Assembly (NCBI GenBank): GCA_902525995.1
Contig: CABZJG010000008.1
Location: 1 to 21,783 of the forward strand
Origin: Paracoccaceae bacterium
Lineage (GTDB): Bacteria; Pseudomonadota; Alphaproteobacteria; Rhodobacterales; Rhodobacteraceae
Direction of reading: 5' to 3'
Length of the DNA stretch: 21,783 nt
The notes beneath the pieces are model-generated. The model was not told the origin of the DNA. It did not search any database and saw only the letters and a program-made list of their open reading frames with translations. The position numbers and the translations under genes are program-made. Numbering within the stretch: position 1 is the stretch's first letter; each line of letters opens with the position of its first letter. Positions 15,596 through 21,783 of this stretch are shown here, in pieces.

Positions 15596-16690
15596 TCAAT
15601 CTCCCAAGTATTGTACTCTAAAAGCGGCGTTGAACGTATTTTTTTCAGCTAATTGCATAATAGTATATGTCTCCTTTTGTCTTATTGGGTCGTGACGATA
15701 TTCGCATGCTTGTTGAAAAAGATTCTCAAAATCACTTTTTTCATCGCAAACAAAATGATTTTTACATAAATAATCGAATTCTTCGTCAAAGAGTTGGTTA
15801 TTTCGTTGCGATACGCAATAGATCATCGGACGATTCAAAACCATAAAATCATAGATTACAGATGAACCGTCTGTAATAAGTATATCTATGTCTGCAATCT
15901 GAGAGCAATAGTTTGACTTATTATCTATTTTTATGATCCCTTGCTCAACGAGATCTAGCCACTTCATCGACAAATCCTCAGGTATTTGCCATTCTGAAAA
16001 ATCAAAAAATGGATGCGGCCTAAAGATAAATTCTAGGTCACATCGGTTTGTCACCATACTTACGACTTTCCCAATTAATATATCAAAATTTCCCCAACTT
16101 CTCGTATAATGGCAATTCCATAATACTTTCTTCTTAAGAGAACTGCGTTTCATTTTTCTACCGGTGTATTCAACCACCAGGTCGCTCTTTGGATGACTTG
16201 CCACCACCACTTTGTCATGAGAAAACCCCGAAAAATCAAGGTAGCGTTGCTTAACAATATTTGAAGGGACGAAAATTTTCCTAGCTAACCTGTGTAACAA
16301 TAGTCCGTATTGCTGCCTTCGCGAATAGTTCGCAGCTGACACTGAAATACCATAAGGTATGTAACAAATATTTTGTGCGAAAATTTTCAAAATTGAGTCT
16401 CTATCAATACTTTCAGTATCACAGAATATGTGACCACGAGCGCCAAAAATATCGAGCCAACTAACTTGATTACGGTCTTTAACTTTGAAGCCCTGTATAT
16501 TTAGAAAACTTTGGTTATTTTTCGACGCTACAAACACAACATTATGGTTCATATTTTTTAAATAATTAGCGACAGGAAGTAATATATCCAATTCAAATTC
16601 AAATGGTATATGTAACAAATATATATTACTTTTTGGCAGCATGAATTTGAAACATGCAGAAGTTTTGTTTAACAATAAAAAAAATCCCAT
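15596..16690 (-). CDS. TagB/TagF-like (CDP-glycerol glycerophosphotransferase family) GT-B transferase
   Basis: A 364-residue GT-B-type protein. The C-terminal domain holds FIFRPHPF (221-228) and ILITDGSSVIYDFMVLNRP (270-288), matching the R-P-H-P and T-D-x-S-S-x-x-x-D motifs of teichoic-acid glycerophosphotransferases (TagB/TagF), which use CDP-glycerol. In this family the two motifs bind the CDP moiety and the phosphate. Only one TagF-like domain is present, so it should add a single phosphodiester-linked unit rather than polymerise. The gene directly precedes two predicted cytidylyltransferases, so its donor is probably their CDP-activated product. Some members are ordinary glycosyltransferases (capsule type), the main alternative. 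The first 16 residues are hydrophobic and lack a strong ribosome-binding site; Met17 (16642) is a possible true start. Confidence 0.72.
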   Translation of the reverse strand: MGFFLLLNKTSACFKFMLPKSNIYLLHIPFEFELDILLPVANYLKNMNHNVVFVASKNNQSFLNIQGFKVKDRNQVSWLDIFGARGHIFCDTESIDRDSILKIFAQNICYIPYGISVSAANYSRRQQYGLLLHRLARKIFVPSNIVKQRYLDFSGFSHDKVVVASHPKSDLVVEYTGRKMKRSSLKKKVLWNCHYTRSWGNFDILIGKVVSMVTNRCDLEFIFRPHPFFDFSEWQIPEDLSMKWLDLVEQGIIKIDNKSNYCSQIADIDILITDGSSVIYDFMVLNRPMIYCVSQRNNQLFDEEFDYLCKNHFVCDEKSDFENLFQQACEYRHDPIRQKETYTIMQLAEKNTFNAAFRVQYLGD

Positions 16691-16728
16691 TATAAGAGAC
16701 TTTACAATATTTTTAATTAGATTGAGAA

Positions 16729-17961
16729 TTACTTTGACCTAGATCCCTGCGCACTTTTATAGTATTGCAGGGTTATTATAAAAATAAATGTTGAGACCAC
16801 GTAAGCAAGCGTATATAAAATAATGTCATTTGCAAAATAAAGCGCCAAACTCACTAGAAATAAATGCGAGATTAATCCAAGAATGGACGCCTTTGATATT
16901 AATTCCCCTCGCTCATAATATAAAAAATAGTTCGAGTATAAAAAGTAAATTGATTGCAAAAAGTGGCCTATTAATAATATTCCAAATATATCCATCACAT
17001 ATAGGCCAGAAAATATATTTGTATAAAATTGTAGTAAATAAACAAAAATGTACAGACCCAATCCGAGTGTGAATATTGTTAGTAAATAACCATTTCTAAC
17101 TCCACTTATTTTAGATTTAGCATTCAACGACAATTCAGAAAATACTTTTACTTTTATGTATGCGTTAAGTGAATTTGCGATAATTGATAGCGGTATCGCA
17201 AGTTGCGTAGCGAGGAAATATCTTCCTAACTCAGGTCGAAGCTCAGAACCCATGATTATTAACTTGTCCACATTTGCTAGCATGATTGTTGCAAAGGAAT
17301 GTGGCATGAGCGGCAGCGCATACGTACACCAAGCCTTTCTGGCCCATTTTTGCCGCACGCTTGAATCAAATTTTGGAAAATTATCTATTATCAAATATAA
17401 TAAAATGGTACATAAGATAGCCGCAGTTAAAAGTGATACTAAACGACCAGTAACACCAAGTTCAAAAATATTCATAAGTAAAATGGTACAACATAGTGAC
17501 GTAAATGAATTAATTGCGAAAAATAGCAGGTAAGTAGGAGTATTTTGCCTGAACTGTTGTACGGTAATCAAGCTCAGATTTACATTATAAACATATGCTA
17601 AAGTAACCAGTATAACTAAATCTTGCCATATGCTGTTTATGTTTATAAATTTCTGTAATAATAATATTGTAATCAATGAAAATATAAAAATAATAGTATA
17701 AATACTTAGCCCGGTATTTTGTAATGCAATAATTTGACTATGCTTTTTTTTGGATACCAGTACTGAAATTTTTCCACTTAGATTAAAGGCTGATAAATAC
17801 ACCAAAATGTTGTATGCAGCAAGTAATGCACCAAGATATCCATATTGTTCACTCGATAAAGCTCTTAAAATAAAAGGCACTGTGACCAAATTGGTGACAG
17901 ACAGTAATATTGGACCAAGCGACAAGTTTTTTGGATTTTTAATTAATTTTTGCAATAACAA
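16729..17961 (-). CDS. wzx: Polysaccharide repeat-unit flippase (Wzx, MATE/MOP superfamily)
   Basis: A 410-residue integral membrane protein with about twelve hydrophobic segments spread over its whole length, short loops, and a basic C-terminal tail (KSAQGSRSK). The N-terminal SLGPILLSVTNLVTVPFILRALSSEQYGYLG has the layout of Wzx/RfbX flippases (helix 1 followed by the L-x-x-E-x-Y/F-G motif). Wzx moves lipid-linked repeat units from the cytoplasmic to the periplasmic face of the inner membrane. Sequence conservation in the family is low, but the topology, length and pairing with the wzy-like gene at the end of the cluster make the call firm. The start is probably TTG at 17961, with GGTGA 6 nt upstream (17968-17972); a second TTG two codons later is possible. 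Confidence 0.85.
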   Translation of the reverse strand: MLLQKLIKNPKNLSLGPILLSVTNLVTVPFILRALSSEQYGYLGALLAAYNILVYLSAFNLSGKISVLVSKKKHSQIIALQNTGLSIYTIIFIFSLITILLLQKFININSIWQDLVILVTLAYVYNVNLSLITVQQFRQNTPTYLLFFAINSFTSLCCTILLMNIFELGVTGRLVSLLTAAILCTILLYLIIDNFPKFDSSVRQKWARKAWCTYALPLMPHSFATIMLANVDKLIIMGSELRPELGRYFLATQLAIPLSIIANSLNAYIKVKVFSELSLNAKSKISGVRNGYLLTIFTLGLGLYIFVYLLQFYTNIFSGLYVMDIFGILLIGHFLQSIYFLYSNYFLYYERGELISKASILGLISHLFLVSLALYFANDIILYTLAYVVSTFIFIITLQYYKSAQGSRSK

Positions 17962-18084
17962 TGTAATTCACCAAAAATTTAATTATTCATATTATCAGGA
18001 TATATATGTTTTAATCACTTGTCGTAGTGACACTTTATAAAAATACGACAACACGAAAGAGGGTGTATAGGAGCCGAGCTTTAT
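17962..18084. other. Longest non-coding gap inside the island, with an inverted repeat
   Basis: This 123-bp AT-rich spacer between the Gfo/Idh gene and wzx is the only internal gap above 70 bp. No ORF of note is visible. It contains the inverted repeat at 18019-18051 (listed separately) and the wzx ribosome-binding site. A GATAAT-like hexamer occurs on the minus strand near 17990, but I see no convincing -35 partner, so an internal promoter is possible and not supported. Confidence 0.6.
18019..18051. repeat. Inverted repeat in the gfo-wzx gap (possible operator or RNA hairpin)
   Basis: The arms TTGTCGTA (18019-18026) and TACGACAA (18044-18051) are perfect 8-bp complements separated by 17 bp. 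As RNA this would form a stem with a large, AU-rich loop. It is not followed by a clear run of U on either strand, so a strong intrinsic terminator is unlikely. As DNA it could be a dimeric regulator site upstream of wzx. The function is unknown. Confidence 0.5.
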
Positions 18085-19167
18085 TTATTTGAAACCCATA
18101 CGTTCAGATATAAAATTGCTATCATTATATTGAATTTTTTGCTTGATTTCAATTGAACGATAAATCATGTGGATAAGCTCCAAAGTTTGGATGGCATCAT
18201 CTATTGTTACTGCGTTATTTTTTATTCCATTTTGGTCTTTTATAATCTCGCGATATACGGCTGCGTGTCCACTTCCATATACATCGTTTGTGTTTTGACT
18301 CAAAGTCACCGGTGAGCTCGGTATTTTGCTGGAAAAATTCTCCGCATTACTTTCCATATACCGCATTTCATTTACTGCAAAGCCACCTACTTCGAACGAA
18401 CCTTTACTGCCTTGTACAGAGAAGCTACCCTCCAAATTTCTAGGTCTAGTACTTGTCGTAGCTTCCAAAGTTCCCACCGCGCCCGAAGTGAATTCTAAAA
18501 GTGCGATCACGGTGTCTTCCGTCTCAATTTCAACCCCAAACCTACGATCTACCGCTTGCACAGATTTGACAGGCCCCAAAAACCATCTCATAAGGTCAAT
18601 GTGATGGCTAGCTTGATTTGATATTACGCCGCCATCCATGGCCCATGTACCTCGCCATTCTGCCAGATCGTAATAAGCTTGCTCCCTGCACCATCGGACT
18701 TGCACGCTAGCAATTTGTGGTGTTCCCAAGAATCCATCATCTACAAATTGTTGAGCCCTTAAAATAGGTTCATTAAATCTGTTCTGTTTGACAACGTAAA
18801 CCTTCCGTCCGAGCTGCCGTGCAAGCGATTTTAGTTCATGTGCGTGGTCAAGCCGTAGCGTTACCGGTTTCTCAATTAAAACGTCAAGCCCAGCGTTAAG
18901 CGCATATTTTGCGTGATCGTAGTGGTTGCCTGATTCTGAGAGTATCACACACAAACCAGCGTTATTAAAAAAGCCGCTAGATTTAAAGTCACTAGTTGCT
19001 TTAATTCCTTCGTCATGAACGTACTGCGCACACTTAGCCAAATCGATATCGGCAACACCAACCAAACTTATACCGTTACTAACATTCTGCATAATTGCTT
19101 GATAGTGCTTCCCTGCGATCCTTCCGCAACCAACAAACACCACATTTAGTTGATTTCTAATTTTCAT
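18085..19167 (-). CDS. Gfo/Idh/MocA-family nucleotide-sugar 3-dehydrogenase candidate (WlbA/WbpB-like)
   Basis: A 360-residue NAD(P)-dependent oxidoreductase. The N-terminal Rossmann domain shows VVFVGCGRIAGKH (9-21), and the nicotinamide-binding EKP is at 99-101. The second domain has WAMDGGVISNQASHHIDLM (175-193), whose His188 and Asp191 are the usual G-G-x-x-x-x-x-x-x-H-x-x-D catalytic set. Family members acting in polysaccharide loci oxidise C3 of UDP-GlcNAc-uronic acid (WlbA/WbpB) to give the keto group that WbpE aminates. The WbpE-, WbpD- and WbpG-like genes downstream support that role. Other Gfo/Idh enzymes oxidise inositol or other sugars, so this is context-based. The ATG at 19167 overlaps the ugd stop by 11 nt, so the two oxidations are probably translated together. 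Confidence 0.82.
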   Translation of the reverse strand: MKIRNQLNVVFVGCGRIAGKHYQAIMQNVSNGISLVGVADIDLAKCAQYVHDEGIKATSDFKSSGFFNNAGLCVILSESGNHYDHAKYALNAGLDVLIEKPVTLRLDHAHELKSLARQLGRKVYVVKQNRFNEPILRAQQFVDDGFLGTPQIASVQVRWCREQAYYDLAEWRGTWAMDGGVISNQASHHIDLMRWFLGPVKSVQAVDRRFGVEIETEDTVIALLEFTSGAVGTLEATTSTRPRNLEGSFSVQGSKGSFEVGGFAVNEMRYMESNAENFSSKIPSSPVTLSQNTNDVYGSGHAAVYREIIKDQNGIKNNAVTIDDAIQTLELIHMIYRSIEIKQKIQYNDSNFISERMGFK

Positions 19168-20341
19168 TGTAAATATCCCTGGTTAAAACTTTTCTGCCAT
19201 AAGGCTCCAATTCAACCGCATAACGATTTGCAAGAATTAGATCTGACCACTCAGCAAAATTTGATAAATCGTCTGTAAGAAATTTTTGAAGATATGCAGG
19301 CAATATAATTTCTGGTTCATATAAATGCACATTTAAATGCGGAATCTTTGATATTTCTTCAAGTAAAATTAAGGAGATTGCTTCTCTTGCATTATCCGAA
19401 CCTTGTTTCATTTGCGCTCGATACACTCCAATGTTTGAAAAGCCAGAATTCTTTACGTAATTTACAATTTCTTCAACTCTTTGTCGATTGGATGCAAAGA
19501 TAGATTGAACCAGGGGTGCATTGATACCATATTCAGTCATTGAACTTTGAAATTGCTGTACGTCTTTTGGTAAACAATAGCCGCCAAACCCAAATGAAGG
19601 ATTGTTGTAGCCGTCTCCTATTCTGGGATCTAAACTAACGCCATCTATTAGTTGTTTAGCATTCAAGCCAAGCTTAAGTGCGAGTGAGTCCAACTCGTTA
19701 AAAAAAGCAACTCGAGCCGCCAAGTAAGAATTAGAGGCTAATTTTGTGACCTCTGCAGTCCTATTTTCAGTATGAATTATCTTAGTATCAAGTTGATGTG
19801 AAGCTCTTGCAAGCATGCACGCGAACTCTTTGGCTGCAGGTGATGAGGAACCAACAATAATTCTACTTGGGTGTAAATTGTCATGAATAGCCCTTCCCTC
19901 ACGCAAAAATTCTGGAGAATAGAAACAGTCTGCTAGTTCATATTTTTGTGCAATTCGCTCAGTATAGCCAACAGGCACAGTGGATTTAATAATTAATGGT
20001 ATTTGCGGATCAATTGAGGAAATCTTTTCAATCATACTATCCAAAGCACTAGTGTCAAAGCTGCCACAGGATGGCTTAAAATTTGTTGGCAAAGCTACAA
20101 TTATTGCATCCGCTTCTTTGACTGATGGACAAGAAAATAGCTCTGCTTTTAATCTTTTATTTATTAGTGCTTTTTGTAAATGATTATCGATACCCAAATC
20201 TAATATTGGTGACTTTCCCTTATTAATTGACGTTACTACATCCTCGCGGATATCAATGACTGTAACAAAAGCTACGCGCGCTAAAACAACCGCAAGCGAA
20301 AAACCTACATATCCCGCTCCAATGACCAATATATTATTCAC
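19157..20341 (-). CDS. ugd: UDP-sugar 6-dehydrogenase, short Ugd/HasB class
   Basis: A 394-residue nucleotide-sugar dehydrogenase. Seen: the NAD motif IGAGYVG (7-13), STVPVGYTE (120-128), SPEFLREGRA (142-151), the active-site Lys200 in EVTKLASN, LDPRIGDGYNNPSFGFGGYCLPKD with nucleophile Cys256, and a C-terminal NDP-binding domain. Sequence and length fit E. coli Ugd and streptococcal HasB, which oxidise UDP-glucose to UDP-glucuronate using two NAD+. The downstream diamino-uronic acid genes would normally need UDP-GlcNAc oxidised by a WbpA-type enzyme (~430 aa). Either this Ugd-class enzyme accepts UDP-GlcNAc, or a WbpA is encoded elsewhere. First gene of the island. The start is GTG at 20341, with GGTGGGG about 8 nt upstream. 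Confidence 0.87.
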   Translation of the reverse strand: MNNILVIGAGYVGFSLAVVLARVAFVTVIDIREDVVTSINKGKSPILDLGIDNHLQKALINKRLKAELFSCPSVKEADAIIVALPTNFKPSCGSFDTSALDSMIEKISSIDPQIPLIIKSTVPVGYTERIAQKYELADCFYSPEFLREGRAIHDNLHPSRIIVGSSSPAAKEFACMLARASHQLDTKIIHTENRTAEVTKLASNSYLAARVAFFNELDSLALKLGLNAKQLIDGVSLDPRIGDGYNNPSFGFGGYCLPKDVQQFQSSMTEYGINAPLVQSIFASNRQRVEEIVNYVKNSGFSNIGVYRAQMKQGSDNAREAISLILLEEISKIPHLNVHLYEPEIILPAYLQKFLTDDLSNFAEWSDLILANRYAVELEPYGRKVLTRDIYNEN

Positions 20342-20439
20342 AGTTCAATCCCCACCTATACCATTTTGTCTAACTACAGAGCATTTCGATATGATTAGTT
20401 TCACTAAATAACGCTTTATCTATCAAAACACTTAGCGTC
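20342..20439. other. Spacer between metK and the polysaccharide island
   Basis: A 98-bp AT-rich spacer between the metK stop and the ugd start, both on the minus strand. It marks the abrupt change from the GC-richer core genes to the AT-rich island. A short 5-bp inverted repeat (20411-20415 with 20434-20438) lacks a T-run. I see neither a convincing terminator nor a good -35/-10 pair, so whether the island has its own promoter here or is read through from metK is open. Confidence 0.5.
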
Positions 20440-21621
20440 TCAGACAGCCGCTTTCAGCGCATCGATCAGATCGGTGCGCTCCCAGCTGAAACCGCCATCT
20501 GCATCAGGCGCGCGACCAAAGTGGCCGTAGGCAGCTGTGTGTTGATAAATGGGTTTGTTCAGGCCCAGATGCATGCGGATGCCGCGTGGAGTGAGATCCA
20601 TACACTCTGACACAGCCTTTTCGATCTGCTCTTCGCTGACCTGACCTGTGCCAAATATGTCTGCATAAATCGATAATGGACGAGCAACACCAATCGCATA
20701 GCTCAGTTGGATCGTGCATTTATCTGCCAAGCCTGCGGCCACCACATTTTTCGCCAAATAGCGCGCTGCATAGGCCGCGGACCGGTCAACCTTTGTGGGG
20801 TCTTTCCCAGAAAACGCGCCGCCACCATGGGGGGCTGCACCGCCATATGTGTCCACAATGATTTTGCGACCCGTCAGGCCCGCATCCCCATCAGGTCCGC
20901 CAATCACGAATTTCCCAGTTGGGTTCACGTGCCATGCGGTATCTGCAGTGATCCAACCCTCGGGCAGCGTTTCGCGGATATAGGGTTCGACCACCAGACG
21001 CACATCATCGGATGTCATCGCTTCATCCAAGTGCTGCGTTGATAAAACGATGGATGTCACGCCGACGGGCTTCCCGTTTTCATAGCGCACAGACAGCTGC
21101 GATTTTGCATCCGGTCCCAATGTGGGTTCTGTGCCATCCTTGCGCACCTCTGCCAAACGGCGCAGGATCGCGTGCGAATACTGAATAGGTGCGGGCATCA
21201 ATTCTTCGGTTTCATTGGTGGCATAGCCAAACATGATCCCCTGATCGCCTGCGCCTTCATCTTTGTTATCTGCTGCATCCACGCCTTGGGCGATATGCGC
21301 CGATTGTTCGTGCAACAGGTTCGTCACCTCGACAGTCTCGTGGTGAAATTTATCTTGTTCATATCCAATATCTTTGATGAAGGCGCGCGCGATCTCATCA
21401 ATGCGGCCCATATAGCTTGATAATTTCTCTTTGTCGGACAGGCCAACTTCACCACCGATCACAACGCGGTTCGTTGTGGAAAATGTTTCGCAAGCAACCC
21501 GTGCCTCTGGCTCTTCTGCCAAAAAGGCGTCCAAAACCGCATCTGAAATGCGATCGCAGACCTTGTCGGGGTGTCCCTCAGAAACAGACTCCGACGTAAA
21601 TACATATGTGCTTCTTGTCAT
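20440..21621 (-). CDS. metK: S-adenosylmethionine synthetase
   Basis: A 393-residue MetK that makes S-adenosylmethionine from methionine and ATP in the cytoplasm. Signatures: SESVSEGHPDK at the N-terminus (ATP-binding His17 and Asp19 region), the GAGDQGIMFGYA hexapeptide motif, and GGGAFSGKDPTKVDRSAAY with catalytic lysine and arginine. The length is that of alphaproteobacterial MetK. The start is the ATG at 21621 (MTRSTYVFTSESV) with GGAAAGA upstream; a longer in-frame reading to 21708 overlaps ahcY and is not real. It is a housekeeping gene with higher GC than the island, so it marks the chromosomal side of the junction. Together with ahcY, 13 nt upstream, it forms a methyl-cycle operon. 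It supplies SAM for, among others, the methyltransferase at 11854-12561, but there is no sign of co-evolution. Confidence 0.98.
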   Translation of the reverse strand: MTRSTYVFTSESVSEGHPDKVCDRISDAVLDAFLAEEPEARVACETFSTTNRVVIGGEVGLSDKEKLSSYMGRIDEIARAFIKDIGYEQDKFHHETVEVTNLLHEQSAHIAQGVDAADNKDEGAGDQGIMFGYATNETEELMPAPIQYSHAILRRLAEVRKDGTEPTLGPDAKSQLSVRYENGKPVGVTSIVLSTQHLDEAMTSDDVRLVVEPYIRETLPEGWITADTAWHVNPTGKFVIGGPDGDAGLTGRKIIVDTYGGAAPHGGGAFSGKDPTKVDRSAAYAARYLAKNVVAAGLADKCTIQLSYAIGVARPLSIYADIFGTGQVSEEQIEKAVSECMDLTPRGIRMHLGLNKPIYQHTAAYGHFGRAPDADGGFSWERTDLIDALKAAV

Positions 21622-21634
21622 TTGGCTTTCTTTC

Positions 21635-21783
21635 CTAGTATCTGTAATGTTCGGGCTTGAATGGGCCTTCTTGTGTGACGCCGATGTAGTCTGCTTGATC
21701 TTTGGCAAGCGTTGTAAGCTTCACACCGATGCGATCCAAATGCAGGCGCGCAACCTTTTCATCCAAATGCTTTGGTAGGATGT
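21635..21783 (-). CDS. ahcY: Adenosylhomocysteinase, C-terminal end (partial, 5' end outside window)
   Basis: The last 48 codons of S-adenosylhomocysteine hydrolase, running off the right edge. The fragment contains LPKHLDEKVARLHL, a KLTTLAKDQADYIGV segment and the invariant C-terminal EGPFKPEHYRY, whose Lys and Tyr reach into the NAD site of the partner subunit in this tetrameric enzyme. It hydrolyses SAH to adenosine and homocysteine, feeding back to the methionine used by MetK. The TAG stop is at 21635-21637, only 13 nt before the metK ATG, so the two are almost certainly co-transcribed. Confidence 0.96.
   Translation of the reverse strand, partial: ILPKHLDEKVARLHLDRIGVKLTTLAKDQADYIGVTQEGPFKPEHYRY

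Noticed and set aside
20411..20438. Short inverted repeat after metK as an intrinsic terminator
   Set aside because: The stem is only 5 bp with an 18-base loop and no T-run follows in the direction of metK transcription.
1..20480. Possible attachment-site direct repeats between the integrase end and the metK 3' end
   Set aside because: Only about 7 bases (CGGTGCG) are shared, which is expected by chance; no longer repeat was seen.
21622..21708. A 29-residue N-terminal extension of metK in the same frame
   Set aside because: It overlaps the ahcY C-terminus in another frame, has no MetK similarity, and the ATG at 21621 has a ribosome-binding site and starts the conserved MetK N-terminus.
20676..21778. 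Several plus-strand ORFs of 60-115 codons opposite metK and ahcY
   Set aside because: They are antisense shadows of strongly conserved housekeeping genes and show no family motifs.

Overview
The window appears to be a chromosomal stretch of an alphaproteobacterium, most likely of the Rhodobacterales (roseobacter) type. It carries a large, AT-rich surface-polysaccharide (O-antigen or capsule) island. The taxon is inferred from the moderately GC-rich metK and ahcY genes at the right edge, whose products look alphaproteobacterial. The island is visibly AT-rich. It is bounded on the left by the high-GC 3' end of a tyrosine recombinase (1-177, plus strand) and on the right by metK and ahcY (minus strand). 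This suggests horizontal acquisition or exchange of the island.

All genes from 197 to 20341 lie on the minus strand, so transcription runs from high to low coordinates. Most neighbours overlap by 1-23 nt or are separated by less than 70 nt. The one sizeable internal gap is 17962-18084. In transcription order the genes are: a Ugd-class nucleotide-sugar dehydrogenase; a Gfo/Idh/MocA oxidoreductase; a Wzx flippase; a TagB/TagF-like phosphotransferase; a cassette of six unusual genes (LicC-like nucleotidyltransferase, ParB-fold SerK-like small-molecule kinase, second divergent nucleotidyltransferase, DUF711 protein, SAM methyltransferase, Asp/Glu racemase); a diamino-uronic-acid module (WbpD-like acetyltransferase, WbpE-like aminotransferase, HisH- and HisF-like ammonia-supplying pair, WbpG-like amidotransferase); an SDR epimerase; a GT2 glycosyltransferase; a GDP-heptose module (HddC-GmhB fusion, HddA, GmhA); a GT4 glycosyltransferase; and a Wzy polymerase.

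Read together, the locus should make a Wzx/Wzy-dependent repeat unit. That unit would contain D-glycero-D-manno-heptose (from GDP-heptose) and an N-acetylated, amidinated 2,3-diamino-uronic acid (from a UDP-sugar). The six-gene cassette plus the TagF-like protein looks like a route to an activated phosphorylated small-molecule substituent: kinase, then nucleotidyltransferase, then phosphotransferase. A methyltransferase, an amino-acid racemase and a DUF711 protein of unknown function would shape the head group. I do not recognise this gene combination, and it is the best candidate here for an undescribed system. Its chemistry is inferred, not shown.

No rRNA, tRNA, CRISPR array or complete insertion sequence was seen, and there is no gene-free stretch above 300 bases. 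An initiating sugar-phosphate transferase and export or length-control genes are absent and must lie elsewhere if the pathway is complete.
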